Below, one piece after another: positions 33,310 to 40,976 of a stretch of DNA of 64,000 bases (its first letter is position 1; every line of letters begins with the position of its first letter). The notes under the pieces were generated by a model. The model was given only the letters and a program-made list of their open reading frames with translations, was not told where the DNA came from and made no database searches. The stretch covers positions 3,873,501 through 3,937,500 of the forward strand of contig NZ_AP025343.1 in NCBI RefSeq assembly GCF_021654775.1, read 5' to 3'. The stretch comes from Paenibacillus azoreducens (GTDB lineage: Bacteria > Bacillota > Bacilli > Paenibacillales > Paenibacillaceae). The translations under genes and the position numbers were made by a program.

Positions 33310-34044
33310 TTATTTTTTCACTGCCGCCTTCAGAATTTCGCTCATCTTTACTTGGGACATATCGGATTTCGTTGAAATGCCGTAATAGTATTTACCTGTT
33401 CCATATTGAAAAAAGTATTTTCTACCATCGGGCTGCTTTGAAAACTCGGTACCCTTCAGCTTGGCAAACTCTTCATCCGCCGTATACTGATTGATGATCA
33501 GCTCGTCTTTCCCATCCGTATAGCTGAGTTCGACTCTTCCCGGCTCTTTCCAATCATATTTCTTCGTATAAAAGTCCTTCCCGCTCTTAACCCCTTCGGC
33601 AATCAAATCATCAAAAAACTTTCCCTGGTATGGACTTTCAATGAACGCTTTGGAAAACTTATATCCGCCAGGCAAATTGGATGGCTGCTGCAGGATTGGA
33701 GACTTTAAGGTAGAAGCTTTCTTTAAGTAATCCTCGTATGAAGAGTAATTAAAACGGAATCCATAAACAGAGGTTTTGAGCCCGTTGTTTAGTTGCTTGT
33801 ATTTATAATACATCACATAAGTATCATTCGACTCCTTGGTCAACTCCTTAAGCCTATTTTCCTCATCTTCGATAGCCTTCTTGGCCTCAGCAGGTACTGA
33901 CTTGGCTGCCTCTGCTGCTTTTTTGACAGCTTCTTCCTGAGCTTGCTTATAGGATTTCGCCTCCGCCGCAAAGTTCGCCGATGAACCTAATAATAAGATA
34001 CTGCTTAACGCCGCGATGGCTGCTTTGGATGCTAAATTTTTCAT
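33310..34044 (-). CDS. Secreted DUF4367-like protein, array paralogue 5 (subfamily B)
   Basis: 244 residues. Signal peptide (KAAIAALSSILLLGSSANFAAEA), helical segment, then YVMYYKYKQLNNGLKTSVYGFRFNYSSYEDYLKKAS, LPGGYKFSKAFIESPYQGKFFDDL and a C-terminal ~80 residues nearly the same as paralogue 6 and sensor 2. The 3' ~235 bp differ from paralogue 6 by only a few bases while the upstream half is much more divergent, pointing to recombination. It lies 54 bp after paralogue 6 with no operator between, so it is the second gene of that unit. Confidence 0.82.
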   Translation of the reverse strand: MKNLASKAAIAALSSILLLGSSANFAAEAKSYKQAQEEAVKKAAEAAKSVPAEAKKAIEDEENRLKELTKESNDTYVMYYKYKQLNNGLKTSVYGFRFNYSSYEDYLKKASTLKSPILQQPSNLPGGYKFSKAFIESPYQGKFFDDLIAEGVKSGKDFYTKKYDWKEPGRVELSYTDGKDELIINQYTADEEFAKLKGTEFSKQPDGRKYFFQYGTGKYYYGISTKSDMSQVKMSEILKAAVKK

Positions 34045-34098
34045 TTGGTAATGCTCCCTTATGTCATTGTTTTGATAAAACCTGTGTAACTCACAATA

Positions 34099-34830
34099 TT
34101 ATTTTTTCATCGCTGCTTTCAGAATTTCGCTCATCTTTTCTTGGGACATATCGGATTTCGTTGAAATGCCGTAATAGTATTTACCTGTTCCATATTGAAA
34201 AAAGTATTTTCTACCATCGGCCTGCTTTGAAAACTCGGTACCCTTCAGTTTGGCAAACTCTTCATCCGCCGTGTACTGGTTGATCATCAGTTCGTCTTTC
34301 CCATCCGTATAGCTGAGTTCGACTCTTCCCGGCTCTTTCCAATCCAACTTTTTCGTATAAACCGGTTTGCCGCTTTTTTTGCCCTCGGCTCTTAATTCAT
34401 CAAAGAACTTCCCTTCGGTTGGACTTTCAATTCTCGCTTTGAGGAACTTATATCCTTCCGGCAGGTTAGCAGGTTGTTGTAAGATCGGCCCTTGCAGGGC
34501 AGAAGTCTGTTTAGAGTAATCCTCATATGTAGAGTACTCCTTTGACATTCCCCAAAAGCTAAGATCAAGCCCGCTATTCAGTTTTTTGTATTTATGATAG
34601 GTAACATATGTGTCGTCTGAACTTTTGACCAGCTCTTTAAGTCTTGCCTCTTCATCTTCCATGAACTTTTTCTCTTCTGCGGTTAGAGCCTTGAGCGCTT
34701 CTTCTCTTTGTTTTACAGCTTTCTCCATGGCTTGCTCATAGGTTAGTTCCTCTGCCGCAAAACCCACCGAAGAACCAAATAATAAAACACTGCTTAATGT
34801 TGCGATGGCTACTTTTGATACTACATTCAT
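34099..34830 (-). CDS. Secreted DUF4367-like protein, array paralogue 6 (subfamily B)
   Basis: 243 residues. Signal peptide (KVAIATLSSVLLFGSSVGFAAE), a Glu/Lys-rich helix (LTYEQAMEKAVKQREEALKALTAEEKKFMEDEEARLKELVK), then YVTYHKYKKLNSGLDLSFWGMSKEYSTYEDYSKQTSALQGPILQQP, LPEGYKFLKARIESPTEGKFFDELRAEGKKSG and YYYGISTKSDMSQEKMSEILKAAMKK. From its helix on, it is nearly a free copy of the outer domain of sensor 2, which suggests both bind the same ligand. It leads a two-gene unit with paralogue 5 under BlaI-type control. Confidence 0.84.
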   Translation of the reverse strand: MNVVSKVAIATLSSVLLFGSSVGFAAEELTYEQAMEKAVKQREEALKALTAEEKKFMEDEEARLKELVKSSDDTYVTYHKYKKLNSGLDLSFWGMSKEYSTYEDYSKQTSALQGPILQQPANLPEGYKFLKARIESPTEGKFFDELRAEGKKSGKPVYTKKLDWKEPGRVELSYTDGKDELMINQYTADEEFAKLKGTEFSKQADGRKYFFQYGTGKYYYGISTKSDMSQEKMSEILKAAMKK

Positions 34831-34862
34831 TTTGTAATGCTCCTCTCAAACTATTTTTATAG

Positions 34863-34915
34863 ACTACGTTTGTAGTTTATGGTTATATACTACAGTCGTA
34901 GTCTTATTTTGTCAA
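34863..34915 (-). promoter_or_regulatory. BlaI-type operator-promoter 5 (drives paralogues 6-5)
   Basis: Minus strand: TTGACA (34915-34910), 17 bp, TAGTAT (34892-34887). Dyads ACTACAGTCGTAGT (34889-34902) and ACTACGTTTGTAGT (34863-34876), 26 bp apart. Confidence 0.86.
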
Positions 34916-35069
34916 CATCTTTTTGTTATACAAATTTTCTTGTTATTGTTACTCGCAAATTGGTTTGTATCGCTAGTGAAAATGATCCTCAAAGATAAAC
35001 TCATTCGCTACTTTGCAAAAAGGGGGTGATGCGTTTTTTCTATGCCTATTCTGAGAGCGGGCTAAGGTC

Positions 35070-35215
35070 CAAACGTTGCAATTGTGCCTCCTTTTCAGGC
35101 GTTAGGTGGAGCGGAACGCGGAATTGTTGCCGTTTTGTCGTAAATAGATGCACTTTCGCATCAATTTCCAAATTGAGCGGCCAATCGCACGCCTTAATTC
35201 GATAGCAGAATGTGC
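35070..35215. repeat. Dispersed repeat R, copy R3 (shortened)
   Basis: One full unit of the R type (35070-35095), a partial second unit at ~35121, then the inverted unit GATGCACTTTCGCATCAATT (~35148-35167); the GCCTGCACTTTTGCAAGC core is missing, so an internal deletion is likely. Similarity to R1 continues to about 35225 (GATAGCAGAATG). The rest of the 34916-35313 gap holds nothing I can name; minus-strand frames there only translate the repeat. Confidence 0.72.
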
Positions 35216-35313
35216 TTCTTTCAAACGTGGCAGACATTGACCCCAAAATACAAATGGTTGCACTTCCAGCTCGTCTTTGGTTAGCTGATCGCGGCACTTT
35301 TGAGTAATCAGGT

Positions 35314-35358
35314 TCAACAAAAGAACCCATGCCATCTTATATTCAGGACGGCATGGGT
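35314..35358 (-). terminator. Terminator after sensor 3
   Basis: Stem ACCCATGCC/GGCATGGGT; on the minus strand TCTTTTGTTG follows. Same type as the terminator of sensor 1. Confidence 0.7.
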
Positions 35359-35387
35359 CTGTCAAAACTTATGACGAACTTAATATT

Positions 35388-37292
35388 TTATTTTTTCACC
35401 GCTGCTTTTAGAATTTCGATCAACTGTTCCTTTGTTATATCCGATTTGGTATAAACAGAGTATTTATATTGCTTCCCATCAGACCCAAATACACGTTTTC
35501 CATAACGCGAACTTTCGTATTCGAGGCCTTCCATTCCAATTCTTTCTCCATCCGAAATTTTATATTGCGATAGCATTAACGTTTCTTTTCCATTTGTATA
35601 CTCAAGCAAGATGAGTCCTGCCTCATTCCAATCAAACTTTTTGGTGTACACCAGTTCCCCGCTCTTTTTACCTTCGGCTCTCAAATCATCATAGAATTCC
35701 CCTCCGAGTGGACCTTTAATGGTCGCTTTGGAAAACCGATAGCCCTCGGGCAAGTTGGCAGGCTGCTGCAAAATGGAGCCATTTAAAGCAGAAGCTTTTT
35801 TGAAGTAGTCCTCATATGTTGAGTAATGATTTGCAATTCCCGAAAAGCTAAGATCGTGTCCGTCTCTGTTCAACTTTGCATATTTATGATACATGACATA
35901 CGTGTCACCTGACTTTTCGGTTAGTTCCCTCACTCTATTGATCTCATCTTCAATAAACTTTTTATCCTCTGCAGGTACAGTTTTGATTAGTTCGTCTCTT
36001 TCTTTTATAGCTTTTGGCCTTACTTCCTCATAGGATTGCTGCTGTGCCGCAAGGTATTCCGAAGAAACCTGGATTTCCCCGGAACTCCCCTGATCCGATC
36101 CATGACTCAGCGCTACTTGCGACTCCAGATCCGTTTGATCCGAAGCTGTTTGTAACGCCTGCCCGGCATCGCTTCCCTTCGCATTAACCAGTGTGACGCT
36201 GCCGAGTGCGAGAATAACTGTCATTCCCAGAATGGACAAGTGATAGGATTTGTTATGAAAATGTTTGATCATCAGCAATCTCTTTTTCATTTGTTTATGT
36301 GTGGCGGATAATCCAACAAGCCCCGGTTGATGATGGTTGCTTGAAAAATACTCCAGCACATGGATGATCGTTTGCCCGTAGGCGCTGCTTTGCTGCGGAC
36401 TCAGCCGGTCTAGCGCACATGCGTCGCAGGCCATCTCCTGGCCCTCTCTTGCTTTATGTACGGCAAGCCATAATAACGGATTAAACCAATGGAGAATCAG
36501 AATGATGTGCATCACCCAATTCACTGCCACATCCCAGCGCCGGATATGGGCAAACTCATGTGCCAGAATATATTGAAGCTGATCCTTTTGCAATGTGCCG
36601 AGCAGACTTGGTGAAATAACGATCACAGGCTTATTAAAACCGACCACGGAAGGTCCGGGAATGCGCTCACTGGCTACAAACCGCACTTTGCGCTTTACGC
36701 CTAAACGCTGCTTCTCCTCATGAAATAATGAAGATAACAGGGGTGTTTCAATAGTGCGACCCTCACGCAGGGCTTGTTTCAAACGAAGCTGGTCATACAC
36801 CGTTTTCACAGTAAGAAAAAGTACGCCCGCAAGCCAAACCAGCATGCAGAAATTGAAGAAGCCTATTTGCTTGAACCCGCTCCACCAGAAGCGGCTTTCT
36901 TGTACGGTCTCCGCCTCATGATTCAGGGCCGATTCTTCCTCAATCCTGTTTGTTTCTAGGGTTAAAGACCGCTCCGAAAGAACCGGCGCCACGCTAAATC
37001 TTTCCGCTTCCTTCTTAATTGTCGGACTTTGGTTTTGCTCATGAATGCCAGGCGTTATAGCTTCAAGAGATAAAACATTGTACAAACTGAGCGAAGATTC
37101 CGGTGCCCATGGAAGCAGCAAACGGATCGCCACGGGCAGCCACAGTAAGTATTTCCATCTGGCTTCGAGCTTGTTTCTTAGCAGAAATTGCAGAATCAGG
37201 ACTAGGACAACCAGTATGCCGGCCATGAGCGAGCTTCGGATCACCCAGTCAAAAAACAATATTATGCTTGCATATGGTGCAGGACTCATCAA
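35388..37292 (-). CDS. M56 membrane metallopeptidase with DUF4367-like sensor domain (sensor 3)
   Basis: 634 residues. Same membrane module as sensors 1 and 2, zinc motif HEFAH (245-249), and VIVISPSLLGTLQKDQLQYIL before it. The linker is Ser/Gln/Glu-rich. The outer domain (~415-634) is TYVMYHKYAKLNRDGHDLSFSGIANHYSTYEDYFKKAS, LPEGYRFSKATIKGPLGGEFYDDL, FDWNEAGLILLEYTNGKETLMLSQY and SVYTKSDITKEQLIEILKAAVKK. It is the most divergent of the three outer domains, so it may have a different ligand. Overlaps repressor 3 by four bases. Confidence 0.88.
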   Translation of the reverse strand: MMSPAPYASIILFFDWVIRSSLMAGILVVLVLILQFLLRNKLEARWKYLLWLPVAIRLLLPWAPESSLSLYNVLSLEAITPGIHEQNQSPTIKKEAERFSVAPVLSERSLTLETNRIEEESALNHEAETVQESRFWWSGFKQIGFFNFCMLVWLAGVLFLTVKTVYDQLRLKQALREGRTIETPLLSSLFHEEKQRLGVKRKVRFVASERIPGPSVVGFNKPVIVISPSLLGTLQKDQLQYILAHEFAHIRRWDVAVNWVMHIILILHWFNPLLWLAVHKAREGQEMACDACALDRLSPQQSSAYGQTIIHVLEYFSSNHHQPGLVGLSATHKQMKKRLLMIKHFHNKSYHLSILGMTVILALGSVTLVNAKGSDAGQALQTASDQTDLESQVALSHGSDQGSSGEIQVSSEYLAAQQQSYEEVRPKAIKERDELIKTVPAEDKKFIEDEINRVRELTEKSGDTYVMYHKYAKLNRDGHDLSFSGIANHYSTYEDYFKKASALNGSILQQPANLPEGYRFSKATIKGPLGGEFYDDLRAEGKKSGELVYTKKFDWNEAGLILLEYTNGKETLMLSQYKISDGERIGMEGLEYESSRYGKRVFGSDGKQYKYSVYTKSDITKEQLIEILKAAVKK

Positions 37293-37696
37293 GGCTCTCC
37301 CTTTTCTTTGCCGACACCGCTGTTTTCATCGAATAAAGCCTTCAAATCCTCGATTTCCTGCGCATTCAGCTTTTTATCCTCTAAAAAATTAGCAAGCATA
37401 GGCTTTAATGATCCGCCGTACAGTTTTTTCATAAAGGATTTGGTTTCCGACCGCAAATACTCCTGCTCGCTGATGAGGGGATAAAAAAGCTGGGTGCGCT
37501 TCGACCCATCTTCCAGCTTGGCCCCCGCTGCCTCCTTCTGGACCAATCTGTTCAGCAGCGTTCGCGTCGTATTCGGACTCCAGCCCATTTTATCAGTCAT
37601 TTGTTTTACGACCTTACTTGAAGGGCAATTCGGATTTTCCCACAATACACGCATAATTTCCAGCTCTGCCTCCGTAATCTGTGCTTTTTGATTCAT
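37289..37696 (-). CDS. BlaI/MecI-family repressor 3
   Basis: 135 residues from ATG 37696, which has GGAGG eight bases upstream; an in-frame ATG further up would read through the leader. Winged helix ITEAELEIMRVLWENPNCPSSKVVKQMTDKMGWSPNTTRTLLNRLVQKEA and C-terminal SFMKKLYGGSLKPMLANFLEDKKL. DNA-reading helix same as repressors 1 and 2. Encoded with sensor 3. Confidence 0.9.
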   Translation of the reverse strand: MNQKAQITEAELEIMRVLWENPNCPSSKVVKQMTDKMGWSPNTTRTLLNRLVQKEAAGAKLEDGSKRTQLFYPLISEQEYLRSETKSFMKKLYGGSLKPMLANFLEDKKLNAQEIEDLKALFDENSGVGKEKGEP

Positions 37697-37725
37697 GCAT
37701 GAAACCTCCAAAGTCAATATCGCGA

Positions 37726-37775
37726 ACCACATATGTAGTTATATCTATGCTACATTTGTGGTATAGCAATGTCAA
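37726..37775 (-). promoter_or_regulatory. BlaI-type operator-promoter 6 (drives repressor 3-sensor 3)
   Basis: Minus strand: TTGACA (37775-37770), 17 bp, TAGCAT (37752-37747). Dyads GCTACATTTGTGGT (37749-37762) and ACCACATATGTAGT (37726-37739), 23 bp apart. Confidence 0.83.
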
Positions 37776-37891
37776 CCTGGTTGTGGAGAAATCATCCCGT
37801 TTGGTTTACATGCAAGCATAGGGCCAATTGCTGGATCTAAAGATTCATGTTTTCCGAGCGACAAGCGAAATGTCGTATTGGGATTCAATTT

Positions 37892-37934
37892 AAAAGAGTT
37901 ATCAAATTGCCTTATGCAATTCAATAACTCTTTT
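37892..37934. terminator. Terminator downstream of the 332-residue secreted protein
   Basis: Stem AAAAGAGTTAT/ATAACTCTTTT with inner pairing AATTG/CAATT; T-rich on both exits. Confidence 0.6.
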
Positions 37935-37994
37935 ATTTTTAAACCCGCTCTATTTAGAATCCATATAACGCTCCAATACCTGCTGTTAAGAACA

Positions 37995-38993
37995 CTACAA
38001 CCTTCCTATCGGTGTTCCATATAACGCACTGACACCTGACGTTATGAACACTACGTTCTTATCAGCGTCCAGTGCTACTCTCAATTCTATTTGTTTGCCT
38101 TTAAGGAAGTAGTAATTTTTATATGTGCTGTCCCACTTCACTTCCAATCCCGCAATGTCCATATTGAATAATTCCTTGGCAAGCGGAGCAACCACTTCTT
38201 TAGCCACATTTTCCGTAATTTCTTTGTTAGTCGTTACCGCTTTCCGCGTTTTATGTAATATGTTAGTGACCTTTCCGTTCTCCATTTGAAGCGATACGTC
38301 CTTATCCTTAAGTGTCCATGTAAAGCGGTTTAGATTAGCGGCTGTAACTTCCAAATCATGATTGAATGCCGTTTTTACCGCTTTTGTTGCCGTTTCCAGG
38401 AGCTTCGGATCGAGCTCTTCCTTGGTGAACCTTATTTCAAATGCACTAACCTCATCTTTTGGCATTTTAGGAGTATTCTCTTTGAAGAAATATACCTCAA
38501 AGTCTTTCCCTGTCAACTTATACGACAAAGTCACACCTAGCTTTTCTTTATCACCATCATAACCTCGATGCATAATTACTTCTTTATTAAAGTTATATGT
38601 TTTATTTGCATATGCTCCTTTCAACACTTTCAGGACTTTCTCCTGATCCTCTTTACTGATTTTATCGATTGTGACAATTTCTTCAATTCCCCATATTCCA
38701 CCACTTCCAACATTAAAGAGGATAGCGTATTTTCCGTCTACGGATTCAACCTTTGCACCATCTGGAGAGGATTCTATCTTCTCGCCGACATTTTTCAGCT
38801 TGATCTCTTTCCCCGCATATTGTTTGATTGCTTTTTGCAGCTTGGCGGCCAGCTTGTTGTCGATTTGAACTTTCTTGTTATCCGTTTGCTTCTGCTCTTG
38901 CGCAGCCTCGGCTCCTGCAGGAATGGGTCCTGCCACAGCAACCAACATACCGGACACGATCATAGACGCTAGGATTGCTTTTTTTACATTCAT
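37995..38993 (-). CDS. Secreted protein under BlaI-type control, unrelated fold (332 aa)
   Basis: Signal peptide (KKAILASMIVSGMLVAVAGPIPAGAEAA), then a charged domain of about 300 residues with two similar-looking halves (IKLKNVGEKIESSPDGAKVESVDGKYAILF; LEVTAANLNRFTWTLKDKDVSLQMENGKV). I do not recognise the family; the pattern is reminiscent of PepSY/YcdB-like secreted proteins but this is weak. It carries the strongest of the BlaI-type operators, with two identical dyads, so it belongs to the regulon. About 55 bp at the 3' end are duplicated: the true tail VVFITSGVSALYG is followed out of frame by a second copy coding VVVFLTAGIGALYGF. Confidence 0.72.
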   Translation of the reverse strand: MNVKKAILASMIVSGMLVAVAGPIPAGAEAAQEQKQTDNKKVQIDNKLAAKLQKAIKQYAGKEIKLKNVGEKIESSPDGAKVESVDGKYAILFNVGSGGIWGIEEIVTIDKISKEDQEKVLKVLKGAYANKTYNFNKEVIMHRGYDGDKEKLGVTLSYKLTGKDFEVYFFKENTPKMPKDEVSAFEIRFTKEELDPKLLETATKAVKTAFNHDLEVTAANLNRFTWTLKDKDVSLQMENGKVTNILHKTRKAVTTNKEITENVAKEVVAPLAKELFNMDIAGLEVKWDSTYKNYYFLKGKQIELRVALDADKNVVFITSGVSALYGTPIGRL

Positions 38994-39022
38994 GTTATTT
39001 GCTCCTCTATGTACTTTTTAAT

Positions 39023-39075
39023 ACTACATTTGTAGTTCGTGTTTATATACTACATTTGTAGTCGTTTAATGTCAA
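39023..39075 (-). promoter_or_regulatory. BlaI-type operator-promoter 7 (drives the 332-aa secreted protein)
   Basis: Minus strand: TTGACA (39075-39070), 17 bp, TAGTAT (39052-39047). Two identical dyads ACTACATTTGTAGT (39049-39062 and 39023-39036), 26 bp apart. AGAGGAG follows before the ATG. Confidence 0.88.
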
Positions 39076-39134
39076 CACCTTTATTTCAAAAACAGTTTCA
39101 GGAGTCATCCTACATTTTGGAGCGTACTAAGGTG

Positions 39135-39223
39135 AAATTGTTGCGATTATGCGTCCTTTCAGGAGTTAAATGGGGTAAAGAGCAAAATTGTTGCGATTAT
39201 GCATCCTTTTGCCATGAATCGCC
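39135..39223. repeat. Dispersed repeat R, copy R4, left part
   Basis: Two direct units of the ATTGTTGCGATTATGC type at 39135 and 39185 (50-bp step). The element is interrupted at 39224-39231 by the IS256-type insertion; the other half continues at 40665. Confidence 0.78.
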
Positions 39224-39231
39224 AAATTCCC
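39224..39231. repeat. Target-site duplication, left
   Basis: AAATTCCC, identical to 40657-40664; an 8-bp duplication as made by IS256-family elements. Confidence 0.85.
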
Positions 39232-40656
39232 GGCGGCGTAAAATAAGTTGTGTACCATGATTTGGAGTCTATCCAAAACATAAAAAAGTAGGGTATTCTC
39301 GGGATTGCGAAAGTCACCAAGAAAGGAACCCTACTCAATGAATATGATACCCGAAAACATACTCAACAATCTATTTGAAAATCTTGTCACTCAATTTGTA
39401 AAAGAGAATCTGGAAACCATCATGCGAGCGGAAATCCAACAGTTCATGGAGAATGAACAAGAAGGGATCCGCAATAGTCGCAATGGTTACTACAAGCGTA
39501 ATCTGCACACGAAGTACGGAAACCTAGAAGACCTGCAAGTGCCCCGAGATCGTAACGGTGATTTTCAAACGCATGTGTTTGAGCCCTACCAAAGACGGGA
39601 CGGTTGGCTGGAAGAAGCCGTGATTCAGATGTACAAAAGCGGCATGGGTACCCGAGATGTCGCCCGTTTCATTGAAAGCATGTTCGGCAGCCACTATTCG
39701 CCGACAACAGTCAGCAACATCACCGCTACAGTCTTGGAGGATATCGAGAATTGGCATCAGCGAAAATTGAACAAGCGGTACTCTGTCATCTACTTGGATG
39801 GCCTGTATGTGAAGCTCAAGCGTAGTACGGTAAGCGGCGAGGTCGTTTACTTTGCCATGGGAATTGACGACGAAGGTCGCCGCCAGATCCTCGGGTTTTA
39901 CGTAGGCGGACATGAGAGTTCGAATGGATGGCGTGATGTCTTGAAAGACTTGTACCGACGCGGTGCCCAGGAAGTGCTGCTTGGTGTATTTGACGGCCTT
40001 CCTGGACTGGACGATGCCTTCCGTGAAACCTATCCTCAGGCCGACGTGCAGCATTGTGTGGTTCATAAGGTGCGGTCGACGTTTCCAAAAATCCGTGTAC
40101 AAGACAAGACGGCATTTCTCGACGACTTGAAGACTGTCTATAACGCCCTTGACCACGATCTGGCTATGGCCGCCTTTGATACACTCAAAGCCAGATGGGG
40201 CAAGAAATACCCAAGGGAGATCGAGTCGTGGGAGAATAATCTGCCTACGCTGTTAACCTTCTACAAGTATCCTGTCGCCATTCGAAAAGCCATTTACACT
40301 TCTAATCCCATCGAACGGATGAACAAAGAAATCCGGAAGCGTCTGAAGCCAATGAACAGCTTAACCAATCTAGACGCTGTAGAGAAGATTGTGTACCTGG
40401 ATGTAGTGGAGTACAACCAGCGTTACGCGGACCGTATTATCCCAGGCTTTGGTGTCCCGGACACGAAACAGGAACTGCGGAGTCTTTTTGAGGAGCGGTA
40501 TCCTTCGTCCATGGAAGATGAATCCTAAAACCAAGCTCCCGCGCCTTCGCTTGGGCTATGTCCTCTCACCACCACAAAAAAATCATTCAACTACGTTGGT
40601 GTTGTCGTTTCCTAAGTTTACCTGCTGTGTGCTTACACAAACTTCTTGACGCTACC
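39232..40656 (+). mobile_element. IS256-family insertion sequence (1425 bp)
   Basis: Flanked by an 8-bp direct repeat AAATTCCC. The ends are imperfect inverted repeats: left begins GGCGGCGTAAAATAAGTTGT, right (reverse complement) begins GGTAGCGTCAAGAAGTTTGT. One intact transposase gene fills it. It is inserted inside dispersed repeat R4 and so does not interrupt a gene. Confidence 0.9.
39338..40528 (+). CDS. IS256-family transposase
   Basis: 396 residues, full length. The DDE triad is visible: Asp in VIYLDGLYVKLKR (~157), Asp in LLGVFDGLPGLDDAF (~223) and Glu in TSNPIERMNKEIRKRLK (~332). The N-terminal DNA-binding part contains MRAEIQQFMENEQEG and RNGYYKRNLHTKYGNLEDLQVPRDR, typical of the mutator-type family. 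ATG 39338 has an AAAGGA about ten bases upstream. No frameshift is seen, so it may be active. Confidence 0.95.
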   Translation: MNMIPENILNNLFENLVTQFVKENLETIMRAEIQQFMENEQEGIRNSRNGYYKRNLHTKYGNLEDLQVPRDRNGDFQTHVFEPYQRRDGWLEEAVIQMYKSGMGTRDVARFIESMFGSHYSPTTVSNITATVLEDIENWHQRKLNKRYSVIYLDGLYVKLKRSTVSGEVVYFAMGIDDEGRRQILGFYVGGHESSNGWRDVLKDLYRRGAQEVLLGVFDGLPGLDDAFRETYPQADVQHCVVHKVRSTFPKIRVQDKTAFLDDLKTVYNALDHDLAMAAFDTLKARWGKKYPREIESWENNLPTLLTFYKYPVAIRKAIYTSNPIERMNKEIRKRLKPMNSLTNLDAVEKIVYLDVVEYNQRYADRIIPGFGVPDTKQELRSLFEERYPSSMEDES

Positions 40657-40664
40657 AAATTCCC
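40657..40664. repeat. Target-site duplication, right
   Basis: AAATTCCC, identical to 39224-39231. Confidence 0.85.
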
Positions 40665-40760
40665 CTCAGAAAAAGGAAAAAGCCTGCACTTTTGCAAGCT
40701 TTTCATCTAAGAGAGGCCGTTATGCCGCAAATAGATGCACTTTCGCATCAATTTCCAGAT
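40665..40760. repeat. Dispersed repeat R, copy R4, right part
   Basis: Contains the core GCCTGCACTTTTGCAAGC (~40682-40699) and the inverted unit GATGCACTTTCGCATCAATT (~40734-40753). With 39135-39223 it makes a full R copy. The rest of 40761-40917 holds nothing I can name. Confidence 0.78.
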
Positions 40761-40917
40761 AGAGTAACCAATCTCAATCTCCAGTTTGAACGGCAAATCG
40801 CCTTATTTAAGGAAGTGTAGAGGCCAATAGCACGTAATACGTGTCACGACTAAAACGCTATTTATCACCGGTGAGCATTTATAAATGAATTTTACTGGAC
40901 GTACAGCGCAAAAACAG

Positions 40918-40968
40918 AAAAAAAGCCCGAAAATCGGGCTTTTCCGGAAAATCGGGCTTTTTACTTTA
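40918..40968 (-). terminator. Double terminator after paralogue 8
   Basis: AAGCCCGAAAATCGGGCTTTT followed by a second GAAAATCGGGCTTTTT copy; on the minus strand the last stem ends in a run of seven T. Confidence 0.78.
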
Positions 40969-40976
40969 GAGCAGAT

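Noticed and set aside
35046..35365. Two overlapping minus-strand frames (87 and 94 codons) next to repeat R3
   Set aside because: Much of their sequence is the translation of repeat R, which also gives open frames at the other copies. No ribosome binding site.
39524..40156. 210-codon minus-strand frame inside the IS256 transposase
   Set aside because: Pure antisense of a well-conserved transposase gene, without any motif or start signal.
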